DNA of 64,000 nt. It comes from Clavelina lepadiformis. Lineage: Eukaryota > Chordata > Ascidiacea > Aplousobranchia > Clavelinidae. Position 1 is the first letter of the stretch. Every line of letters starts with the position of its first letter. Under the pieces are notes generated by a model. It saw nothing but the letters and a program-made list of their open reading frames with translations. It was not told where the DNA came from and searched no databases. The translations under genes were made by a program, and so were the position numbers. Location of the stretch: NCBI RefSeq assembly GCF_947623445.1, contig NC_135240.1, positions 10,912,001 through 10,976,000 on the forward strand, in the 5' to 3' direction. Below are positions 37,491-47,134 of the stretch, piece after piece.

Positions 37491-39569
37491 CATCGTAAAT
37501 TCTGGGCTAGGTCTGCTAGGAAATGACTTTTAAAAGGAAAAGGGCGTACTGCTTGCTGATTTGACTAAAAGCTAATTCCACTGCATTGGCAGTTTAAACA
37601 GTAGTTTAAATACTCTGTGTGGTAAGTGGAGTTGGTGTGCAGCTGTACCAAAGTAAGCTACTAATACTCAATTAGCTGCGCTGTGTATTTCTAACGTTGC
37701 AACAATATATCGTTTATTAGGCATGAGTATTTTTATGAGAGAAAGTTGTTGTACGGAATGTGTAATAGACTGTAGAGCGTTGGTCATAAGCGTTTAACTT
37801 CATGACATTTGCTTACTGCTAATTAATTGTCGTTAAAGTTTGTGCAATATATGCCTTTGCAACTGCTTGCTTTTGTTTACGGAATCTGCTCCTACAACCA
37901 TAGGATGCCATAGCGTACAGAAGTTATTATTTTTGTCTGGATGGAATTCCTACACGTTTCTCGTAATAACGTATTCCTATGGGTAAATGTGTTCGACCGA
38001 CCGTATAATCACCAGCAATTCCTCAATCTTAAACTTCGTTTTAGAACGCGGCCTTAGTGATTTATAACTTTGCACCCTTGTGTCGTTAAGTTTCTCTCAC
38101 GAGAATTTACCTTTAAATGCGGTTGCTTGTAAATAACACAACTACTTTGAACGATTTTACGACTCTTAATAGGGTGAGGCCATAACCACATGACGGGGAA
38201 ACCAAAACCATTAAACCGAAAGCACTCTACGAGGTTATGCAAAGGAACGTAAACGTTTTCTTTAACATAAGGACAAAAGATAATTTTAATCAGAATCAGT
38301 ATAATTAATATTATTGTGACAAAATCGCAAAAGAAGTTTTTTTTGGCAAATCATTGGGTCAGTGATGTTCATCAACTACTTTAAGAGGTGACTGAACGCT
38401 ACTCTGAAAGCCTTTCGATCGAGAATTCATACCGAAGTAATTATATTTCTCCTACGAGTTGTTATTGCTTCCTTTGCAACTTGAAGTTTACAATCGATTG
38501 GACGGAGTGTTCTAAATTTAAGCTCGCATCGATTGGGCAAAAGCAAAAGTGAAATATGTCGCGCCGGATCTCCTGTACAAATATAGTGCTAGAAAAAAAT
38601 TACCGTATCGAAATAAGGTAACTAACTTCGCAGTCGTATTTCGGTGTAAAACTGTACTGATGGACAAATTGTAGCGGTAACCCTAAACAGCTATGCGTCA
38701 TACTGCGTGAACGAGGTAGGAAATGACATGGGTAGTGCTTCAATACACGATTGGTTGGTTTAGAATATCACGCCGGCAAAAGGCGGAAGTATGCAGTTTA
38801 CAGCACAAGGAAAACGAAAAGCGATCTCTCTCTTCGAGCTTTATTAGGAAGGTGCGGCCTACCGTCCGCGTTCTGATGGCACTTCCGCAAAACTTGTTCC
38901 AATCCTGCCACTTTATTTGCGATATAACGCTTTTTCGTAACAGCTGATGTCAGATAAAAACCTAATGAACTCAGGATGCTGTCGTCGTTAGAAGTGCTTA
39001 AGTATGCATTTTTAGAATGACAGACGAAGATAACCAGCACAGAACGTACTACTGATGGTTATGAGTGGAAACGTTGAGACAACGCATAGGATGTATAGAG
39101 TTATAGACCATAATGTATATGATTCATAAAAGGGCCATTCCCGATTTAAACATCAAACTTAAACTTTTGCGTTTTGGAATGAATCAGACAATAGCATTTG
39201 TCTATGTCTGGTCCCACAAATGTAGTCACTTACAAGAGTTCGATTTTTATGAGAGCAGGCTCATGAATTATTGACAGACACAAACGTTGCTCAATTGCAA
39301 CATGGCAACGTTAGATATCGAAGTTGTAACAGGATTCTAGACGTAAGTGCGAGTGCATTGATCTGCACAGCAAATGGTGTTGCAGATTGTTCTTATTATA
39401 GGCGTGACCGGCGTTGGTCCGATTTTAGAAACTAAGCTGCGTGACTTCGTGTGGCATACGAAACAGTTAGGGATCTCACTTTTCAATATTCTTTCAGAAA
39501 TATCAGATATAGACTTAGCTTTTCTCTACTTGCTGTTGTGAACATTGCGTTGTATTACGTTAATTCAAA

Positions 39570-40187
39570 ATGTCGGACCGACCAAACATGAACGCTGTCA
39601 TGGACTTTGACAAAAATTCTTTGAAGAAAACAGAAACCTGCGTAAAATCTGGTGTTGTCGAAGGTGGGTGTTTGCGATTTATTGCCTTGCGAACATTTGA
39701 ACGTATTCTGATAAAAACCGGCTAAGTCGCAAGTTCTTTATTATTATTCTACTAACTGCATTGTTTAGCAAAATGTATGGCAATAGGTAAAGAAATTCCA
39801 TATTCACGTAGTGCGATTGCTCAACCACTTTGGTCAAACAGTTTCGTTTTGCTATTAATTTTCGATCTTAGGTCAACAGTTTTGTTTACAGATGGCATGT
39901 AGCTAACTCAAGCTACTTTATTTTCTCTGCAGGTTATAGCCAAGAAAAAGCACTTCAAGAAGTAACTGCCTTTAAAAAGGAAAATCTTCAACACGTCCAA
40001 ACAGAAGAAAAAACCAAACTTCCCACAAAAGACGGTGAGCTTGTTCGAAGAGACTGAGTATAATTTCCTATGCTACGTTTCACTTTGAGAAGTTGATTTA
40101 GTTTGCGGGGAGATTTCGAAAGCAACAATTAAAAGGTTCACGTTTTCTTTTTCAGACATTGAGCTAGAAAAGAAGAGTGGATTTTAG
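39570..40187 (+). CDS. beta-thymosin, two-repeat form
   Basis: Three exons: 39570-39663, 39933-40034, 40156-40187; 75 residues. Repeat 1 starts MSDRPNMNAVMDFDKNSLKKTET, carrying the LKKTET actin-binding motif at residues 18-23. Repeat 2 has the matching helix (VTAFKKENLQHVQTEE) and the C-terminal capping helix LPTKDDIELEKKSG (61-74). Single-domain Tb4 is about 43 residues, so this is a two-repeat protein, as in several invertebrates. Repeat 1 lacks a clear LPSKETIEQEK-type second half, and repeat 2 reads LQHVQT in place of LKKTET. Beta-thymosins bind monomeric actin in the cytosol; multi-repeat forms may also promote filament assembly. Start chosen by the family N-terminus. A poly(A) signal lies at 40362. 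Confidence 0.9.
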
Positions 40188-40361
40188 CTCGGCCGAATTT
40201 GCATTTAGACCAACTAAAACCTTTAAAAAATATGACATATTTCAAAAACAGTCTAACTGCAATTTGTATATTGTATCATTATACTGTGGGTCGAGTCCTT
40301 TAACATTTCCCCATAAATATTTAGTAATCTGAATAGATTTTTGAATAAGGAAGTTGTGTAG

Positions 40362-40367
40362 AATAAA
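40362..40367 (+). promoter_or_regulatory. poly(A) signal of beta-thymosin
   Basis: AATAAA 175 bp after the stop codon. Confidence 0.55.
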
Positions 40368-40827
40368 TCTTGCGTAACTGTTCCAAATGAAACATTTCAT
40401 ATTGCAATCTTTCGACTTATGTAACATATGTGCAAAGTGAACATTTATTGCTCTTTAGTGCCACCTGACGGATGCTTAGAATGTAGTTGTTAAGGACGCC
40501 TTCACAACCTTGTCTTATACCCAGAACCAATTTGTGATGTAAATTTATATCCTGCCGGCTTGATTTGCTTTTCTTGTATGGGGTTGATAGCCATACAAAG
40601 TAAGCCTTTGTTACAGCATGTTTGTGTCAGTACTTGAATTAATTAGCATTGAAAAGTTGAGACGTATCCCAATGACAATTTCTACTTCTACTTCAATCAA
40701 GCTAAATGAACCGTAAGCCTTATCTTCGAGCAAAAATTAAAAAACAACTGCATTTTCGTGCCTTTGAATGTCTGCCACTGTTACCAAAAAGCAAGCATAT
40801 AGACCAAGATCACGCTTATCTCAAAGC
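40368..40827. other. short convergent intergenic region
   Basis: Between the beta-thymosin gene (+) and the TPR gene (-). No structure beyond poly(A) signals. Confidence 0.5.
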
Positions 40828-40942
40828 TTTATTGCTGATAGAAAAAATAAATGTTCAAACATAAACATTTTGGTAATAAAACAAAAAACTACAAAACAGA
40901 TAAAAATAACTTGGAAACAACAAACTAACGAAAACATTGCAG

Positions 40943-41665
40943 CTATTCTGACTTGGTTAGCGAAGAACTTTGGTGTTGTTGCATATTTGCACATGTGCCA
41001 CCAGATAATGATGAATTTGTACCAACCGAGTTGTAATCTATGTTTGAACCAGAAAGCAATTCAGGTGGTGGATTAAGTAAAATAGCTTTGCTTGAACGCT
41101 GGAATGATAAAATCAGGGAAGCTAAAAGATACCCTATGATAGGAAAACAAGTTAAAACTATTCCCCGTAACCATGGGTATCGAAAGAATGAAAACTGGGG
41201 TTGCCACATGTCACCAATGACAAGCAAACAACCAATAACTCCAGCAACAATTGTATAACGTCTTAAAGTTGCACGTCTCTGTGCAAAAATTTTCTGCTGC
41301 AATTTCTTTGCCTCTTCCAAGGATTTTAGAAGCATTTCATCACAAGGACATAACCTCAGTCCACTTTCATATGTTGCAATGGCCAAAGCATACATCTCAG
41401 CAGCCTGCTCTGCCTGTCCTTTCCTGTAATAGCCTTTTGCCCAATCTGGAACCAAACGAATTGTAGTTTCAGCATCTTTTAAAGCAAAAAAATACTGATC
41501 AACTTTTAGGAATGCTAGTGATCTGTTACTATATAGCACTGGGTTGGAAGGTTGCATTGCTATGCCCTCTGAGTATTCCATTATTGCTTCTAAGTACTTT
41601 CCACTCTTCATAAGAGCATTTGCTTTTGCTTTAGAAGAGCCAACAATATTTGTTTTATCAGTCAT
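40943..41665 (-). CDS. TPR-repeat protein with two C-terminal membrane segments
   Basis: Uninterrupted 240-codon frame. Three tandem TPR units occupy about residues 12-115: KANALMKSGKYLEAIMEYSE, then VLYSNRSLAFLKVDQYFFAL, then AKGYYRKGQAEQAAEMYALA, with the A8/G/Y/A20 pattern typical of clamp-type TPRs (SGT/STIP1/TTC-like). A basic linker (QRRATLRRY) precedes two hydrophobic segments, about 136-153 (TIVAGVIGCLLVIGD) and 169-190 (GIVLTCFPIIGYLLASLIL), and a Ser-rich tail of about 45 residues. This suggests a membrane-anchored co-chaperone-like adaptor with its TPRs in the cytosol; the actual partner is unknown and I do not assign an ortholog. The Met at 41665 is the first in frame. An AATAAA on the minus strand lies at 40833-40828. 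Confidence 0.85.
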   Translation of the reverse strand: MTDKTNIVGSSKAKANALMKSGKYLEAIMEYSEGIAMQPSNPVLYSNRSLAFLKVDQYFFALKDAETTIRLVPDWAKGYYRKGQAEQAAEMYALAIATYESGLRLCPCDEMLLKSLEEAKKLQQKIFAQRRATLRRYTIVAGVIGCLLVIGDMWQPQFSFFRYPWLRGIVLTCFPIIGYLLASLILSFQRSSKAILLNPPPELLSGSNIDYNSVGTNSSLSGGTCANMQQHQSSSLTKSE

Positions 41666-42991
41666 TTTCAGTGATCCTACTGCACTCGTTACTAAAGAAA
41701 CATTGCTAGTTATTTAAACCAAAACAGCTAAAATTATACATATATATGCAGTATGATTGGATTGGGTTTAAAAAGAATTCACACCATGATCTAACATAGC
41801 TAAATTAAACACAAATTTGTGCGACAGAGCACCAAAGCACTTCTAAACAAAACATTATTACAAAAGCATTACGATTAAATCAAAATTAAGATAGCACACA
41901 CTTTTTTAACTTTTACTGTTCTGAGGAAACTTATTATCAATGTAGATGAACCATCAGTAAGAATGCACATCCTAGAAGAACAAATCTTAAAAACAATAGC
42001 ATTAAACTTCACGGGTTTTCTTTCATAATTAAATGTTTTCATTGGCATGTGTATTTGACTTTGTTGCAGTTTGATTTTACATCATAATACACTGAATGTG
42101 TTAGTAGCTATGAATCAAACAGCATCAAGTTAATTGACAATTGTTATCCTATGATAAAACTTCACTTGTAATAAAATGATCAATTACCAAAAGGAATAAC
42201 ATTTGCATTACACAAACAATGTATCAGTTACAGGTCTTCTTAACATATTGACTGCTACAATGTTAAAACACAGGCTTAGGATACGAGCGATGAAATGGCA
42301 AATCTAACACAAGTTTTAAAATTATGTTCTGGACAAATTTGACCAAGCTGAAGTTTGAAACTTCTTCTGGTAAATAGTGAGAACTTTTGTTTCTTGCCAG
42401 ATGTCAAGAAATCGCTGTTTGCATTTAAAACACCGAGTAAACTGAGCGAGAATGCAAGAAATTCAAAACGATAACTAAAAATGTAGTTGTGGCAACATTA
42501 TTTTTGTTCCCTGCAGTAATAACCAACATAATTAAAGAAGACTTCCGACCAAGCATGGAATTTTTTGAAAACATTTGGTATAATTTGACAAGTATCGCTG
42601 AAATATATCATAGGTTTAGAACATATTTTGAAAATGCATGACTGCTGCACTTGTTGGTATTTTGGAACAAGTAGGCTACTCATATATACCAGCTCTGTCT
42701 GAGCAGCAACAATTTCGTTAAAGAATTAGTGTTGATTTCAAGAATAATACACAATGAGATGTTGGGGTTGCTTAAAAATGTTAGTGCTAAAAAGTGTCAA
42801 AGCCGAAGTTCAAATTATGAAAACCTGATCTAAAATATTTTAAAAAGAAAACTATGTTGCATATTTTTAGCACAAATGCATCATGAAAAATAATTATTTA
42901 AAACAAAACAAATGACAGCAGAAACATTATAAACTATCAATCCTTATAATTGCACAAAAACAATCCAAAAATTTTAATTTTCCTAATTATA
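41666..42991. other. intergenic, nothing recognised
   Basis: AT-rich sequence upstream of the TPR gene and downstream of the acetyltransferase. No family or repeat identified. Confidence 0.5.
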
Positions 42992-43486
42992 CTAAATTTC
43001 AGTTATTTTTGTCATTTCAGAAAGATCAAATCTGAAAAAAAGCAAGTTCTTTGTCTCAGTTTCATTTCTGAAACCAAGTTTTTTGTACAAACTCATGGCA
43101 GGAATGTTCCATTTCAAACAAGATAGCTTGCATTCTACGCAACCTTCAGACAAAGCAATTTGGTTTGCCATTTTAATAAACTCTTTTCCTATTCCTTCAC
43201 GCCTAAATTCTTTGAGAACCATAATGTCTTCAATATACACTTGACGTCCAAGTCTTGGTGAATACGCATAATTGAAAATTGAATATCCTATGATAGCACC
43301 ATCAGAGGATTCAGCAACAAGTGCATGATAAAGTGGATGATCACCAAATCCATCTTTTATGAGTTTTTCAAGGGTCATTTTGACCTGATTTTCCATTCTC
43401 TCATAAGCCGCCATCACTCTGATCATTTCATAAATATAGACAAAGTCTTCTTCTTTGGCTTTTCGAATAACATAATCCAGGGTCAT
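42992..43486 (-). CDS. diamine/thialysine N-acetyltransferase-like (SSAT, GNAT family), copy 1
   Basis: Single exon, 164 residues against about 170 for SAT1/SAT2. The whole length aligns with spermidine/spermine or thialysine acetyltransferases: VIRKAKEEDFVYIYEMI (beta1-alpha1), the LEKLIKDGFGDHPLYHALVAE block, YIEDIMVLKEFRREGIGKEF (beta4 and the acetyl-CoA pyrophosphate loop RREGIG) and NIPAMSLYKKLGF. The residues aligned with human SSAT1 Glu92 (in YIED) and Tyr140 (in LYKKLGF) are kept, so it should be catalytically able. It would acetylate a small amine (polyamine or thialysine) in the cytosol; the substrate cannot be told by eye. Copy 2 follows about 1.1 kb upstream on the same strand, with a MITE between. 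Confidence 0.88.
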   Translation of the reverse strand: MTLDYVIRKAKEEDFVYIYEMIRVMAAYERMENQVKMTLEKLIKDGFGDHPLYHALVAESSDGAIIGYSIFNYAYSPRLGRQVYIEDIMVLKEFRREGIGKEFIKMANQIALSEGCVECKLSCLKWNIPAMSLYKKLGFRNETETKNLLFFRFDLSEMTKITEI

Positions 43487-44065
43487 TGCTTAGCCCTCAA
43501 AACGCTAGAATGGCTAGATATTTCACAAAAATGTATTCTGGAACAAATGACACACCACACAGTTATGCAAAAAATAATTTTGCCAGTACTGTAATTATAA
43601 AAAGACAATTTAAAGCTATTTTAACACACAAAACAGAAGTAATCATGGACTCTGACATTCCATAGTAGAAAGAGTGGCAGACGCATGAACAAGATTCATG
43701 TATATGAACACCAATTCATAACAAACAAGGCAATTTTGGTTTTTTAACTGCTAATTAAAAATAAAATAACTAAAAAAAGCAAGAAGCTTCAGTTTACGTC
43801 ATCATGCCAAAAATTTAGTTTTTGCAAAATAAATACCTTTTTTCATCAAAAACTAATACCATATTTTCCAATCGAGTTAATGCATAAAACACCCATTAAG
43901 TAAGAAGAAAGTAAAGCAGTTTTTGATGAGAAATATTGCGTGCAAAGACGCAAACTTTGGAGCTTCAATTCTGTGTTTATTTTTATAAATTGACATGAAG
44001 ATAAAAAAGTTTAGCGTGCGCATTGATAAATATCCTGCAAGTAGATGCCATGCTTTCCACTATGA

Positions 44066-44395
44066 CAGGCATGTGCAACCTTTTTCACTGGAGGGCCAAA
44101 TACAAAATTTTGAATGACAACGCGGGCCACATGATTTTTTCAGAAAAAATTAGTATCGTAAAACAACTTTCCTATGCAGTTTATGTTGGGAAATTATGCA
44201 ACGCAGCATTGTTGCATCACAAAGGGCAATATTTCTATACACAGCGTGCGAAAATTTCCATTGTTTTGATGTAAACTGCATGAAATAGTGATGGCTAGTA
44301 TGAATTTCTAACATTTTGCTGAGCACCACGCGGGCCGCACGGAACAACCTGGCGGGCCGCAGTGCGGCCCGCGGGCCACTGGTTGCACATGTCTG
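44066..44395. mobile_element. hAT MITE (330 bp)
   Basis: Ends CAGGCATGTGCAACC and GGTTGCACATGTCTG; perfect 8-bp duplication CACTATGA (44058-44065, 44396-44403). GC-rich GCGGGCCGC motifs near the right end. It separates the two acetyltransferase genes. Confidence 0.93.
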
Positions 44396-44609
44396 CACTA
44401 TGACATAGCCAAATACTGATAGCAGAGCAACTCTACTGCCAGGTCACTGCAAAAAAACAACTTGCGTGTTGTACATACACAGAAAAAATGTCAGTACATA
44501 AAACAATGAATTACTTTTCACTTTTACACTCAATGCAGCACTTCATTTCAGATTATTATTCAATTCAAAACCCAATCAAATTCAAGACATATGGTAAAAT
44601 GACCATTGT

Positions 44610-45116
44610 TCAAATTTTAACTCGTGTAATCTGTTTCATTTTTGTACTATCAATCTGTAAAAAATCCCACTCTTCCAGTGCTGTTAAATTTTTCACAAAA
44701 AACTTTTCAAAAAATGCTATAGCATTTTTGTTTGATTCAAAGCAGCCAAGTCTACACTGTGTACATCCAAAGGCAAGTGATATTTTAGAGACATTTTTGA
44801 GCAAAGCTGATCCAATTCCTTTATTTCTAAAATTTTTTGTAACATATATGTCTTGTAAAAAAGAGATACATCCATTCCAAGTTGAATATGCGTAATTAAA
44901 AAATGCATAGCCAATAATTTGTTTATCTAATTTTTCAGCAACTACTGCTTGATAAAATGAATGTTCCCCAAAACCATCTTCTGCTAGTGTCTCGGAGGTT
45001 ATGGAAAGTTTGTCTTCCGAATCATTCAAGGTATGAAATTCTTTAATTAATTCATAGATATTTCTGCAATCCTCTTTTTGCGCTTTCCGCACAATGAAAT
45101 CATCTACTTTATCCAT
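44610..45116 (-). CDS. SSAT-like acetyltransferase, copy 2, with altered active-site residues
   Basis: Single exon. I place the start at the Met of MDKVDDFIVRKAQKED (45116) because this matches copy 1 spacing; an in-frame Met at 45128 would add MQVA. About 168 residues. It shares with copy 1 the pattern VRKAxKEDxxxIYELI, EDGFGEHSFYQAVVAE, IIGYxFFNYAYS and the acetyl-CoA loop RNKGIG. At the positions aligned with SSAT1 Glu92 and Tyr140 it reads Gln (FLQDIYV) and Phe (AFFEKFF). The cofactor site is kept, but the proton-transfer residues are not, so it may have changed chemistry, be a binding-only paralog, or be drifting. The tandem arrangement points to local duplication. Confidence 0.85.
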   Translation of the reverse strand: MDKVDDFIVRKAQKEDCRNIYELIKEFHTLNDSEDKLSITSETLAEDGFGEHSFYQAVVAEKLDKQIIGYAFFNYAYSTWNGCISFLQDIYVTKNFRNKGIGSALLKNVSKISLAFGCTQCRLGCFESNKNAIAFFEKFFVKNLTALEEWDFLQIDSTKMKQITRVKI

Positions 45117-45521
45117 CGCAACCTGCAATTACTCCAGTTACAAAAACGCATATGGTGCAAAAGCTGCAAAGTGATAATGTACCATTGTAGTGTCAAAACC
45201 TCTCCCATCCATTGTAATGAAAAATTATATATAAATTCAAATGCAATTATGGTTTTTATGCAGCAGAAACGAAGCAGTAGCCTGACTAGCATCTAGCGTA
45301 GTTGGAATAACTAGGCTAACACTTTATCGAAGACGTTATCCAAAATTTCAATTTTTATTCTTAATTTGGCTTAATATTTAAAATGCCAGTGTTCTAACTG
45401 TGCTAGCACTCGTTTTATGCAGATTCAAAACCACAATCAAAATTATATTTATGAAATCATAACAAGGCAACCGGTTTTGGCATTTCACCGTAACAGTATT
45501 AGCCTAGTGCATATTCTAGTA

Positions 45522-46118
45522 CAGTGCTCTTCAACCGGATATAGGCCTACTGTAAACCCAATTTTATACCGGATCAAATCTATAGGGTATACAATCGACG
45601 AATGGTATTCAGCTTAGGTCAGTGTTGGTGGGAGTCACAAGTGTGACAGTATATTGGCAAGTTTATTACGATTCACCACAGTTTGTAAACTTGTCACAGG
45701 ACCTACGTCACCTACTGTTGTGCTATTATCACTCGTCTGTAATGAACTGATGTAACTTCCAATAATCTGATGTAGTACGAGCTCACACAGAGCGTGTATA
45801 CACGACTGGTAGTTTTGGATACTCGATACACCTTGATTCTTTGATGCGAGGAGGAATTGAGAAAAAGCTAACAACGTGTTATGAACAAATTACCGAAACT
45901 ATGCAAGAACAACCACGCCACTAAATCAACTTACTTTTACACTTTCGCGTGCTTGATTGTCTGAGCCCAATACAAGACTCATTAATCACTTCATCAACCA
46001 CCTAGTTTTTAGTTTGTTTTATTTTCTGTGCGCAATTAAACATCGCTATTTAGGAGGAGTACAAAGTTCTTGAAAAATAGTATAAAGTGTACCACAGAAA
46101 AAAGGTTAAAGAGCACTG
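45522..46118. mobile_element. hAT non-autonomous element (597 bp)
   Basis: Ends CAGTGCTCTTCAACC and GGTTAAAGAGCACTG, perfect 8-bp duplication TTCTAGTA (45514-45521, 46119-46126). No transposase remnant recognised. Confidence 0.92.
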
Positions 46119-46126
46119 TTCTAGTA

Positions 46127-46649
46127 TATTCTAGCTATAGTGTAAGATTTGTGATGCACCTTATCCAAAGATCATAGATGTCATGTTGATATCTGCGAAT
46201 TTTGAAAGTATTTAAGAGGCTTTTCTGGTTGGCCGGTCACAGACAAGAAAATTTCAAATAGGATAACACGAAATTTTTTTTCTACAGATTTGCAATAATA
46301 AAGTTATTTAACAAAATACATTTGCTTAACAAAAAAGATTTGTGTTGACTTTTAACATACTTAACGAACAAATATTAATTAATTAATCTAAATCAGATTC
46401 TGTCTGCTGTTATTCAAATAAAAAGCGATATCAAGCGCTTGTGTTTAAGTAGCGTAACAGAGTCAGCTGTTTATATCAAAGAGGGAAATTCGAACTTTCG
46501 AAGTTCCTCTGAGCATAAGTCAGTGAACACAGAACAGACGCAAAGTTGATAAAAAAAATTGCCGTTATAAATGAGTACTCGGCTTGTGAAAACGCGAACG
46601 TACAAACAAAAACTGGGTTATCACTAATATATTTCACTTATATTAGTAA
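46127..46649. other. intergenic, nothing recognised
   Basis: AT-rich spacer between the element at 45.5 kb and the SINE at 46.65 kb. Confidence 0.5.
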
Positions 46650-46790
46650 TATATCATTCGGTTTGAGCGCTTGTCTTGTTTCGTGTTCGATTCCTAGTTG
46701 TAACACATCGTTGTAAAGCCCATGGGTAAGGCATTAACGACACTTGCTTTTGTTCAGTGGACCTGATGTACAGTTTTAAAATCAGGCAAT
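46650..46790 (+). repeat. tRNA-derived SINE, 5' truncated
   Basis: Begins within box A (CGGTTTGAGCGCTTGTC), has box B GTGTTCGATTCC, then body AACACATCGTTGTAAAGCCC, GGGTAAGGCATTAACGACAC and GTTCAGTGGACCTGATGTAC, as in the 9.0 and 21.8 kb copies. Confidence 0.75.
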
Positions 46791-47134
46791 ACAGTAGGTA
46801 AATACAGGCAAATAGGCAATACAGTAAAAACCATAGAAATCATAACTTTGAATACCTATGCATCCTAGAGCAATGTTGTGATTATTGACCTTTCTTACTA
46901 TTCCTGCAGAGTATAGAACTATAGATTATAGATTTTTTGTGATTACTTCAGCGGATTATTGACTTTGACTACTATTGCAGGTTATTTACTTTCCACTATA
47001 CAGGGTGAAGTGTTTTTGTGATTCTTGTAGCCCAATTAGAACTAACCACCTTTGTTGGGTAATCCTGTTCACCCATTAACAATACAAATCTTAGGATCAT
47101 ATTTTAATTCTTACTTGGGTTATTTGCATTCACA

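Larger units (their letters stand above)
35190..39569. other. intergenic or 5' region of beta-thymosin; promoter-like elements
   Basis: No coding family recognised. It holds a cluster of regulatory-looking motifs (CRE at 36992, E-box and CRE-like sites at 37447-37490) and a possible noncoding exon ending in a GTAAGT donor at 37621, which could be a 5' UTR exon of the beta-thymosin gene. A good acceptor (TTTCAATATTCTTTCAG, ending 39497) lies 72 bp before its ATG. Confidence 0.4.

Noticed and set aside
40768-41076. Plus-strand frame overlapping the 3' end of the TPR gene.
   Set aside because: A shadow of the opposite-strand gene with low-complexity content.
44488-44895. 135-codon plus-strand frame.
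   Set aside because: Antisense shadow of the second acetyltransferase gene.
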